From Pseudomonas sp. R76 (GTDB taxonomy: Bacteria; Pseudomonadota; Gammaproteobacteria; Pseudomonadales; Pseudomonadaceae): DNA of 64,000 bases. Below the pieces are notes generated by a model. It was given only the letters and a program-made list of their open reading frames with translations, searched no databases and had not been told where the DNA came from. The stretch is from contig NZ_CP019428.1 in the NCBI RefSeq assembly GCF_009834565.1, positions 5,828,001-5,892,000 of the forward strand, in the 5' to 3' direction. Positions 17,936 through 25,102 of the stretch are shown here, one piece after another (within the stretch, counting starts at the first letter, position 1; the number at the start of each line of letters is the position of its first letter). A program made the translations under genes and the position numbers.

Positions 17936-19312
17936 CTAGACGGCTGTCGCTTGTGACGGTGTGAGCAACCCCGCCTTCACTCTAAGCTCCGCAGGGCAAA
18001 GGGCTTCCGTAGTGATTTCTGTCGTTTCAACGTGCTCGCCCGCCTCTCTCAGCAGCCTGCCACCGGCGCCATCAATCAACATCCCCAAACTCGAATACCC
18101 CAGCCGCAGATCACTGGGTAGAAGTCTGAATTTCAGACTTGACCAGGCAAGCCCATCAATCTGTGAAAAGCGCACCTTGCACTCACGCGCAAACTGAATA
18201 GTCATCGCGCATAAAAAATCTATGACTTCAGCCTCGTCGAGCAAAGTCGCATTTTTAACATCCCTCATCGGTTTGCGAAAAAATGCGCTGATGCAGTCTC
18301 GGATATCCGGGGAAAAACCCGACTTGGCAACGCCTAGCTGCTCCCAGTGCTGTGTCAGAAGATCTGACACACATCCATTCAAAAAAAACTCAAGCTGCTC
18401 AATCACGTGCTTGGGTGCACGCCTAAAAAGGCGGAGAACCGAAGAAGGCGTGGGGAAAACAGAGGACGTGTGTTTAGCAGCGGGACTACGCCAGTGTTCA
18501 AGATCAAACCAAACGCCCTCCATATACCGTACAGAGTCAGCCCACTCGTCCAAGCACTCATGCACAACGAAGCCGATAATGTCCGTCCCCAAGGTGATTT
18601 GCCGATGGTTCAGGTTAAGGATATAACTGCTTTTGAGTTTTTCAGCAAAAATGGGGCTGGCGACTCCAGGCACGTGACGTCGAATAAATCCCATTTCAAT
18701 GAGTTTCTTAATTCGCTGTTTAAGGCTTGTCTGCTCAAGACCGGTGAGTCGGCATAGTTCTACATTCCCGAACGAATTTACGACACCAAAACGGTCTGCA
18801 TGAGCGAATAGCATTGCGAGAAGAAGCCGATTGGATCGACTGAGTAATGAAGTGCGATTCGGCACAGCCACCCTCCCATGCTCCACCTTTGCGGGCTTCG
18901 CCGGTACTGCATGAATCTCCACGTCAGGTCTTGTGGCGTAAATGTAAGGCCCCCTGATTAGCCGCTCGACCACACCCAAGTACGGCGCAGCAGTGAGGGG
19001 ACGTGAGACGGCCCTCCCTAGCTGGAGTTTCATAGCCACGCCGTCATGTAGGCGGAAGGATTTTTTCGGCCGACCGACTCGTCCACCCGACTCAGCTGAC
19101 GCAATCAACACCGAATCCTTCAAAAGCATGCTGAGCGCAACCGCACACTCTGTCGTAGGCACGCCAAGACAGCCAGCCAACTCATCACTGGTGAGAGGCC
19201 CTGTGTTCGTGAACTCGTAGCGCAGGTAAAACGCCGCTAGCGTGAACCGTGCCCTTGAATCAAGCGACCCTAATATCAGTGACAACAGTTCGATGAGCAT
19301 ATGCCATACCAT
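17936..19312 (-). CDS. Island protein with two winged-helix-like regions, unknown function
   Basis: 458 residues, not matched to a named family. Residues about 20-85 look like a winged helix (TSDELAGCLGVPTTECAVAL). A second such region lies at about 170-225 (GNVELCRLTGLEQTSLKQRI then KKLIEMGFIRR, a MarR/GntR-like pattern). The remainder is mostly helical. It is probably a DNA-binding regulator or replication-related protein of the satellite-like block. It faces the gene at 19446 across 133 bp that hold a 14-bp palindrome and three iteron-like repeats, likely operator sites. An internal ATG at 19300 is an alternative start; neither has a clear ribosome site. Confidence 0.55.
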   Translation of the reverse strand: MVWHMLIELLSLILGSLDSRARFTLAAFYLRYEFTNTGPLTSDELAGCLGVPTTECAVALSMLLKDSVLIASAESGGRVGRPKKSFRLHDGVAMKLQLGRAVSRPLTAAPYLGVVERLIRGPYIYATRPDVEIHAVPAKPAKVEHGRVAVPNRTSLLSRSNRLLLAMLFAHADRFGVVNSFGNVELCRLTGLEQTSLKQRIKKLIEMGFIRRHVPGVASPIFAEKLKSSYILNLNHRQITLGTDIIGFVVHECLDEWADSVRYMEGVWFDLEHWRSPAAKHTSSVFPTPSSVLRLFRRAPKHVIEQLEFFLNGCVSDLLTQHWEQLGVAKSGFSPDIRDCISAFFRKPMRDVKNATLLDEAEVIDFLCAMTIQFARECKVRFSQIDGLAWSSLKFRLLPSDLRLGYSSLGMLIDGAGGRLLREAGEHVETTEITTEALCPAELRVKAGLLTPSQATAV

Positions 19313-19316
19313 AAAT

Positions 19317-19330
19317 TATTTAGCTAAATA
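19317..19330. promoter_or_regulatory. 14-bp perfect palindrome, possible operator
   Basis: TATTTAGCTAAATA reads the same on both strands. It lies 4 bases before the start of the winged-helix gene in the divergent intergenic region, where a repressor could block its promoter. Confidence 0.5.
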
Positions 19331-19369
19331 TACCCTATTTTTCATACTATCAATAAAGTCTAATCAAAC

Positions 19370-19401
19370 GCATAACGCTATGCATAACGTTACGCATAAC
19401 G
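19370..19401. repeat. Three direct repeats GCATAACG at 12-bp spacing
   Basis: GCATAACG begins at 19370, 19382 and 19394, exactly 12 bp apart. Direct repeats near one helical turn apart are typical of iterons or cooperative operator sites. They lie 45 bp before the gene at 19446 and share the spacer with the palindrome at 19317. Confidence 0.65.
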
Positions 19402-19445
19402 AATTGAATCGTAGAGTATCCTAAGCTATAACATCATCTCGGTTG

Positions 19446-20357
19446 ATGACGTGGTGGTATGCGATGCGCCAGAGAACACTAGGCTTGGATTGGCTGGACA
19501 AAAACGATAGAGAACAACGGCGTTGGGCATTGAGCTACCTCAGAACGAAAGGGATGGCCAACAGCTCTATCGCTACGCATGAGTTCATGCTGGAGCGAGG
19601 TTCGGAGCTAGAGAGGTCAGCAGAGGGCCGTAAAGTTCTCGATTTGATGAAAAATGCCTGGCGTCAAAAGCGGGGCCGAGCTCCCACCAACGGAAGGCAA
19701 CCCTGCACTTTCACTCTCCAGCTTTCGACCAAAAGAACGTTAGCCAGATTAGCCAAAGCCAACGATATGCCCGCCACTTCGCTTCTTGAGATTCTGATCG
19801 AAAACGCAGCGTCTGAAGAAAAAGACCAAAAAGGATGGATGAAGCTGCAAAAGACACGCGCTAATGATTTGAAGCGCGAACTAGAGGACTGGAAAACTCG
19901 GCAAGCCAAGACGGAGGTCCACCTAGAAAAATGCTTTACCCTTCTGACCGACTTGAACGGTGAGAGCTCAAACGATATTAGTGAGCTCATGATCGAGGCA
20001 AAGAGCCTAACGCCGATAGAATTGATCAAGGAGGAGATCAATCACGCCCTTGAAGTAATCCAATCATCCGCCGGTCGCAGACGTCGTAGGGACCTGATGC
20101 AGCATTCAACATCTGTCTCCATGCCTCCAATCAGGAAGACTGATTTAGTAAGATTTCACAAACGCCCATGTGATGCTGTGCTAACTGCAAATACATCCGT
20201 ACCCCCTAGCCCATCAGATGATCAGCATGCGGCCGAAAAACCAAAATACGCGGTTCGAAAGCGCAAAAGGCTTTCAGAGCACACTCTGAATTCGCTGCGT
20301 AAAATGTGTGAGGCTCCTGAACAACATAAACTCGATAATCAGTATGATGATGACTGA
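19446..20357 (+). CDS. Basic coiled-coil protein with RHH-like segment, unknown function
   Basis: 303 residues from the ATG at 19446; TTG at 19443 and ATG at 19464 are alternatives. Residues about 85-125 (CTFTLQLSTKRTLARLAKAN then DMPATSLLEILIENA) look like a ribbon-helix-helix or its extended form. Next comes a Lys/Glu-rich helix (about 128-170) likely to be a coiled coil. The C-terminus is Arg/Lys-rich and ends in an acidic QYDDD. This suggests a DNA-binding dimer, perhaps a partition or regulatory protein of the island. It is the last gene before the proposed right edge of the island. Confidence 0.5.
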   Translation: MTWWYAMRQRTLGLDWLDKNDREQRRWALSYLRTKGMANSSIATHEFMLERGSELERSAEGRKVLDLMKNAWRQKRGRAPTNGRQPCTFTLQLSTKRTLARLAKANDMPATSLLEILIENAASEEKDQKGWMKLQKTRANDLKRELEDWKTRQAKTEVHLEKCFTLLTDLNGESSNDISELMIEAKSLTPIELIKEEINHALEVIQSSAGRRRRRDLMQHSTSVSMPPIRKTDLVRFHKRPCDAVLTANTSVPPSPSDDQHAAEKPKYAVRKRKRLSEHTLNSLRKMCEAPEQHKLDNQYDDD

Positions 20358-20464
20358 GTGTCCGAGGTGCGAACGGGCCATACCTAACACGGGTATTCCA
20401 AATAGTATTCCAAGCGAAAAATAAAACTGTATATTTACTTTATTATCAATAACTTATTAATCCT

Positions 20465-20487
20465 GTTCAGATTACCCCGGCCCACCA
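20465..20487 (+). other. Possible attachment-site remnant resembling a tmRNA/tRNA 3' end
   Basis: GTTCAGATTACCCCGGCCCA followed by CCA resembles a T-arm and acceptor 3' end. It also aligns loosely with the tmRNA end TTCGATTCCCGCCAGCTCCA-CCA. The T-arm is not canonical, so this is not a functional RNA gene by itself. It is what a diverged attR would look like after integration into ssrA or a tRNA gene. The intact gene and integrase would be to the left of the window. Confidence 0.35.
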
Positions 20488-20502
20488 ATTCGAAGCATCG
20501 AC

Positions 20503-20531
20503 AGAACCCGCCTAGTGCGGGTTTTGTTGTT
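20503..20531 (+). terminator. Terminator just beyond the putative att site
   Basis: AACCCGC, loop CTAGT and GCGGGTT form a 7-bp stem followed by TTGTTGTTT. A terminator right after a CCA end fits the native downstream flank of an RNA gene. Confidence 0.75.
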
Positions 20532-20779
20532 TCTGGGGTTCTGGATGCTGCTGAGGGTTGTTGTAGGTTTACGCACGCTTCAGCAGCTTTTCAGCAGCTT
20601 TCAGCGTCAGTCTTAGTGGGTGCATACCGAGCTCAGGATTTCGACGCTATTAGGCAGAAAGCATCGGGGACCATGCGTCGAAATCCAGATAGGCCTATTC
20701 TTTTCTAAGCCCAACAGTCTAGCGCTAGGGTTCTCCTGCTGCGTATACACTCTCTACTCAGTCCGTTTCGGGTGACCAG

Positions 20780-21088
20780 ATGAGAAAAACAATAGCTTTC
20801 TTGGCGTTGGCTGCACTCTCGCCAGACGCGATGGCGGCCGACCTGCGGTTAAGCGGTGAATACGGATGTGAAGATCTGTCGACGCAGCGATCACGGCTGG
20901 TGCTGGTGCAGAACATCATGTCCGACAACCCACACTATTTAGCGCAGCGGGAGGAGATGAAGGAGTCACTCATAAATCTGTCGACCTACATGTGCAGACC
21001 GCTTAATGGCACATTCAAGGTACTCAAGCGCACAGATGGATACGCTCAGGTCAAGACTGAGCATGGTCCTCTGTGGGTCTCAGAGTAG
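20780..21088 (+). CDS. Small exported protein of unknown function
   Basis: 102 residues. MRKTIAFLALAALSPDAMAA is a signal peptide with cleavage after AMA. The mature part has two cysteines (YGCEDLS and YMCRPLNG) that could form one disulfide. GGTGA lies 5 bases before the ATG. It ends in an acidic VSE after a segment (GTFKVLKRTDGYAQVKTEHG) that looks like a beta hairpin. Not recognised; likely periplasmic. Confidence 0.55.
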   Translation: MRKTIAFLALAALSPDAMAADLRLSGEYGCEDLSTQRSRLVLVQNIMSDNPHYLAQREEMKESLINLSTYMCRPLNGTFKVLKRTDGYAQVKTEHGPLWVSE

Positions 21089-21489
21089 AGTCGCGTCTAA
21101 GAAGACATGGATAGCTGACACGCCGATGAGTCCGGCACCAAGCATTCGGCGGATGAGTTCTTTGTTTGTCAGAATGACTGCTCTATAGACCTTCGGAATT
21201 TTCCTTCAATACGTCGAGCCTTCGGTGAACTGGTCCCCCACCACTCACCCAGCTAACCTCCTCCAGTCGCTGCAAAATCAGCGACCGGGTTTAGCAGCTC
21301 GGGTAATATCAAGGCCTGCAACGCCTCCATCTGTTCAGCATCTGCTGAACTGCGTTATGGCGGCTGTACGTGGGGCACTTTCGGGTGCGCTGGGTTCCTT
21401 GATTCCCGGTCTGCTAACCCGCGTATAGTCGCCACCCTTTTCGTTTAGCAGCGATGTCTGGCGACTCCATTAATCAAGGAGTTTGAGCC
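21089..21489. other. Leader region of the DUF6124 gene
   Basis: No protein-coding gene is supported; a small open frame at 21225-21428 is overlaid on structured RNA and looks spurious. The region holds the C4-like RNA (21358-21434) and its putative pairing sites at 21289-21297, 21443-21451 and 21460-21466. Confidence 0.55.
21358..21434 (+). ncRNA. Putative C4-like antisense RNA upstream of DUF6124 gene
   Basis: TGGCGGCTGTACG (21358-21370) pairs with CGTATAGTCGCCA (21422-21434) over 13 bp with two G-U pairs. Inside are two short hairpins, GCAC-TTTCGG-GTGC and TGGG...CCCGG. This matches the fold and wording of phage P1/P4 C4 antisense RNAs. CTGCTAAC (21411) and AGTCGCC (21427) are complementary to GTTTAGCAG (21443) and GGCGACT (21460) in the leader just before the DUF6124 ribosome site. 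A second GTTTAGCAG copy is at 21289. By analogy the processed RNA would bind the leader and lower expression of the downstream gene. The assignment is by eye, without a covariance search. Confidence 0.6.
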
Positions 21490-21744
21490 ATGAAAAAAAT
21501 CACCCCTAATCCCCCAACAACCCTCTTCACCCTCGCCTCAGACATTCCCGCAGAAACCCTGCTGATCCAAGCCAGCGAAACCCTCGCCTCACTGAACGCC
21601 ATGACCACCGACCTGGCCTTCGAGCTTGAAGGCTCGCACCGCCACAAGTTGCTCGCGGCACAGCAACTGATCGTACTCGGCGAGCTGTTAATCAACCGCG
21701 TATTGAACACGCAGCCCTTCCACAGCGAACCGCCTCAGCCTTAA
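21490..21744 (+). CDS. DUF6124 family protein
   Basis: 84 residues with AAGGAG 10 bases before the ATG. The core (TLFTLASDIPAETLLIQASE then TLASLNAMTTDLAFELEGSH and RHKLLAAQQLIVLGELLIN) is the compact helical pattern of a small family found in many copies per genome in Pseudomonas, here recalled as DUF6124. Its role is not known. The family often sits behind a C4-like structured leader, as here, which recalls phage icd/ant control loci. It is probably cytoplasmic. Confidence 0.65.
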   Translation: MKKITPNPPTTLFTLASDIPAETLLIQASETLASLNAMTTDLAFELEGSHRHKLLAAQQLIVLGELLINRVLNTQPFHSEPPQP

Positions 21745-21850
21745 GAAACGAAAAAGGGCGAGCCGCCTCACAACGCCTCGCCCCCTGGAATCCCCCCACA
21801 CTTCCCATTACCCTGACGGCCTTTATCAGACAACCGGAAGTCAGATACCC

Positions 21851-22876
21851 GTGCTCAAGCCCCTCGCTGTCATCGCCCTCGCCTTCACGCCTTTGCTCGC
21901 CACCGCCGCCGACCTCGCGGGCGTCTGGCAGGGCACGCTGGGCAAGTCCGCCATCACCGCCTGTTTCAACGGCGCCGATGGCGAGCATGGCAGTTATTAC
22001 TACCAACGCATTCTCATGCCTATCCAACTGACCCAAGCCAGCGACAACGCGCCGTGGGTAGAGACCGGTAACACCGGTTTCTGGAAGCTGGACAAACCTC
22101 AGGGCGATACGCTCTCAGGCGGCTGGAGCAAAACCAAGGGCGGTAAGCCGCTGCCGCTCAGCTTGCAACGCATCAGCACGGACGGCTGCGGCAGCGATGC
22201 CTACAACGCGCCCATGGAAGCCACGCCTCTTCCGGTCAAGACCGAGAAGAAAAGCTTCGAAAACCACGCGTATCTGCTCAAGACTCAAGGTGCCCAGGTC
22301 ACGCTCAAGCTGGAAAGTGATAGCCCGGCGATTCAGAAGATCAACCGCCAACTCGCCGCCCTGGCCGTCAACGATGAGGATCAGGTTGACTACTTTCACG
22401 AACGCCGCGAATACCTCGGCCGAAACGGCTCAGCGAATACCAGCGAAATCGAGGTCGAACCGACGTACTGGTCGTCGCAATTTATAACCGTCAAGTTTTA
22501 CCGCTGGACCGCTGGCACTGGCGCCAGGGGCATCAGTTGGGGCCTGCATTCCTGGGACCTGCACACCGGCGAAAGCGTTGACCCGTGGACATGGCTCGGC
22601 ACAAATCAAGAATGGTATGACGCCTATTCCGGCCACTTGAAGCTGCCGGCAACGTTCAGCACGTGGCTGGCCAAGCAAACCACCACCGACGAGGGTTGCC
22701 CCGCCGTAACCAGCTACGACACCTTCGACCTGAGTTTCAACACCCAAGGCCTGCAACTCTCCACCCGCGCCACAGGCGACGGTTGCGACAACGACTTGTC
22801 CTTCACTTGGGCGCAATTGGAACCAGTACTGACCGAGCAAGGCAAAGCGGCGTTACCCAGCTTGAAACTGCCCTGA
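21851..22876 (+). CDS. Exported protein, unknown function (possible DUF3298-like C-terminus)
   Basis: 341 residues from a GTG start. MLKPLAVIALAFTPLLATAA is a signal peptide. The N-terminal domain (to about 115) begins DLAGVWQGTLGKSAITACFN, a beta-rich lipocalin-like opening. The C-terminal part (about 130-341), with SEIEVEPTYWSSQFITVKFY and WDLHTGESVDPWTWLG, recalls periplasmic DUF3298/RsiV-type domains, but this is a weak resemblance. Four cysteines are conserved-looking. It is a single gene between the DUF6124 gene and the glycosyltransferase. Confidence 0.55.
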   Translation: MLKPLAVIALAFTPLLATAADLAGVWQGTLGKSAITACFNGADGEHGSYYYQRILMPIQLTQASDNAPWVETGNTGFWKLDKPQGDTLSGGWSKTKGGKPLPLSLQRISTDGCGSDAYNAPMEATPLPVKTEKKSFENHAYLLKTQGAQVTLKLESDSPAIQKINRQLAALAVNDEDQVDYFHERREYLGRNGSANTSEIEVEPTYWSSQFITVKFYRWTAGTGARGISWGLHSWDLHTGESVDPWTWLGTNQEWYDAYSGHLKLPATFSTWLAKQTTTDEGCPAVTSYDTFDLSFNTQGLQLSTRATGDGCDNDLSFTWAQLEPVLTEQGKAALPSLKLP

Positions 22877-23002
22877 GCAGCGGGTTTGGCCGCCTTACAA
22901 AAACCCCACATTCGTTCACGAAATGTTAAGAAACGGATACATATACTGACCGATCAACATGGCCGCTCCCCCGAGCGGTCCCCTGCTCGGTAGCCAGAAT
23001 CC

Positions 23003-24436
23003 ATGACGCGCCCCGTTCCTCTGCTGCTCCTTCTCGTTGCTGTGTTGTTCTTCTTTGCCCTGGGCAGCCATGAGCTGCAAGGCTCCACCGAAGCCCGTGT
23101 CGCCGGGATCGCCATGGCCATGCACCTGGACAATGACTGGGTCATCCCCCGCCTGTTTCGCGAGCCCTTCCTGGAAAAACCGCCCCTGAGCCTGTGGCTG
23201 GACGCCGGTGCGATTCGCCTGTTTGGCGCAACCAGCGGGGCCGTGCGCCTGGCGTCGGCGTTTGCCGGGCTGTTCAGTGTGATGCTGTTTTACGCAATGC
23301 TGCGCAGGTTCGGGCGGCCGAAAAACATGGCGTTCTGCGCTGCGCTGATCCTGGCGACCATGGCCAGCTACTGGGGCAATGTGCGCGGCGTGGGTGAAGA
23401 CTCACTGCTGAGCCTCGGCGTGACCACGGCGCTGTTGGCGTTCTACCAGGCCGTGCGGCCCGAGCGTGAAGGTTCCAGTGTGTGGGCCTGGGCGTTGTTT
23501 ACGCTCGGGATGGTCATTGCGACCTTGAGCAAAGGTGTACTGGGCCTGGCGATGCCGGGGATTGTGATCTTTGTGTACCTGGCCAGCACCAGCATCATGG
23601 ACAAACGCCTGCGCATCGGCGACTGGCTCAAGCCCGCGCTGTTCACCTTGCTGGCGCTGGTGCCGCTGCTGATCTGGCTGGGGTTCCTGTTCCAGCGCGG
23701 CGGCATGCAAGCCGTGGCCGAGGTGTTGTGGACCAACAGCGTCGGGCGTTTCAGCGGCTCGTTTGTGGAGGCAGGGCATTACGAACCGTTTTACTACTAC
23801 ATCGCCAAACTGCCCGAAGCCTTCCTGCCGTGGAACATCCTGGTGTACCTGGGCCTGTGGCACTTCCGTAAAAGCCTGGTACAAAACCGCTACCGCCTGT
23901 TTTTCAGCGTGTGGCTGGTGGCGCAGTTCACCCTGCTGACGCTGGCGTCGAGCAAGCGCGTGGTTTACCTGATGGCGCTGACACCCGCCGCTGCGGTGCT
24001 TGCTGCGGAGTACGCGGGAGTGGTGTTGGAGTGGCTCAAAGCGAACAAGCCGGCGCTGTACCGTTATCACCGTGGCGTGATCGGCGGGGTGTTCACGCTG
24101 CTGATCGTCAGCTACATGACCGCCGCCTTCTGGTTTGCCCCCAAGGCCGACAAACGTGAGTCTTTCGTACCGGTGATCAGCCAGGCCAAGGCCTTCCAAA
24201 CCGAAGGCAAAGAGGTGGTGTTGTTCCAGCCCAACGAGCGCATCGCCGGGGCCAGCGTGTTTTATCTGCAGGCCTACTTGCCGATCCTGCAAACCGAAGC
24301 TGAGCTGCGCAGCTATCTTGCGGCCAAACCCGGTAACGTGGCGTTGCTGGATCGCACCGAGCAACTGAGCGAGAAGGTCACGGTCATCAAGGAAATGTCG
24401 ATCAACCGCCAGCCTTACTTCTTCGTCGAGCAGTAA
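23003..24436 (+). CDS. GT39/ArnT-like membrane glycosyltransferase
   Basis: 477 residues with about ten membrane helices. Between the first two helices lies the loop STEARVAGIAMAMHLDNDWVIP with an acidic residue after the first helix (GSHELQGSTEAR), then FLEKPPLSLWLDAGAIRLFG. This is the conserved start of ArnT and protein O-mannosyltransferase-like enzymes, which move a sugar from a polyprenyl-phosphate carrier to lipid A or protein on the periplasmic side. At 477 residues it is shorter than ArnT (about 550), with a reduced C-terminal periplasmic part. No arn genes are adjacent, so the acceptor is unknown. Confidence 0.8.
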   Translation: MTRPVPLLLLLVAVLFFFALGSHELQGSTEARVAGIAMAMHLDNDWVIPRLFREPFLEKPPLSLWLDAGAIRLFGATSGAVRLASAFAGLFSVMLFYAMLRRFGRPKNMAFCAALILATMASYWGNVRGVGEDSLLSLGVTTALLAFYQAVRPEREGSSVWAWALFTLGMVIATLSKGVLGLAMPGIVIFVYLASTSIMDKRLRIGDWLKPALFTLLALVPLLIWLGFLFQRGGMQAVAEVLWTNSVGRFSGSFVEAGHYEPFYYYIAKLPEAFLPWNILVYLGLWHFRKSLVQNRYRLFFSVWLVAQFTLLTLASSKRVVYLMALTPAAAVLAAEYAGVVLEWLKANKPALYRYHRGVIGGVFTLLIVSYMTAAFWFAPKADKRESFVPVISQAKAFQTEGKEVVLFQPNERIAGASVFYLQAYLPILQTEAELRSYLAAKPGNVALLDRTEQLSEKVTVIKEMSINRQPYFFVEQ

Positions 24437-24451
24437 GGCCGGCGCAGGGCA

Positions 24452-24940
24452 TCAATGCTTGGTGAGCTTGTCCAGGTAACCCATGGCAAACGCCGAGACC
24501 ACGAAGGTCATGTGGATGATCACGTACCACATCAAATGCTGCGGATCGACGTTCTTGGCGTCCATGAAGATTCGCAGCAGGTGGATCGACGAAATCGCCA
24601 CGATGGAGGCGGCCACTTTCATCTTCAGCGATGAAGAGTCCATGGTGCCCAGCCAGTTGAGCTTTTCCTTGTTCTCATCGATATCCAGCTGCGAGACGAA
24701 GTTCTCGTAGCCGGAAATCATCACCATCACCAGCAAGCCGCCCACCAGGGCCATGTCGATCAACGACAGCAGCAGCAGGATCACTTCCGACTCCAACATG
24801 GTGAAGATGTTAGGCAGGACGTGGATGATTTCCTGGAAGAACTTCAGCGCCAGAATCAGCAAGCCCAGGGAAAGCCCCAAGTAGATCGGCGCCAGCAGCC
24901 AGCGTGAGGCGTACATAGTATTTTCGATAAAGCGTTCCAT
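24452..24940 (-). CDS. UPF0114 (YqhA/TIGR00645) inner-membrane protein
   Basis: 162 residues with four hydrophobic segments. The opening [20 protein letters not shown] and the later YENFVSQLD are characteristic of the UPF0114/YqhA family. The protein sits in the inner membrane; its function is not established. It converges with the glycosyltransferase gene, with stops 15 bp apart. Confidence 0.88.
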   Translation of the reverse strand: MERFIENTMYASRWLLAPIYLGLSLGLLILALKFFQEIIHVLPNIFTMLESEVILLLLSLIDMALVGGLLVMVMISGYENFVSQLDIDENKEKLNWLGTMDSSSLKMKVAASIVAISSIHLLRIFMDAKNVDPQHLMWYVIIHMTFVVSAFAMGYLDKLTKH

Positions 24941-25102
24941 TGGATCTCACACAGCTATGCTAAAAATGGCCGCGAGTATACCAGCCGCGTCCAAACACCT
25001 GTAACCGCGAGAAAACTGACCTGGGCGGCATCTGTAAGAGAATTTTTCTGCTAGTGTCGAGCCCATCAAATCAGCTCAATGCTGTGGAACAGGAAAACTC
25101 AG

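Larger units (their letters stand above)
20358..20779. other. Island edge: AT-rich tail, tRNA-like end and terminator, no gene
   Basis: The first ~100 bases are AT-rich like the island. From 20465 comes a CCA-ended sequence and a terminator, listed separately. Beyond 20532 there are CAGCAGCTTTTCAGCAGCTT repeats and the promoter region of the small exported gene. No protein-coding frame is supported. Confidence 0.5.
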
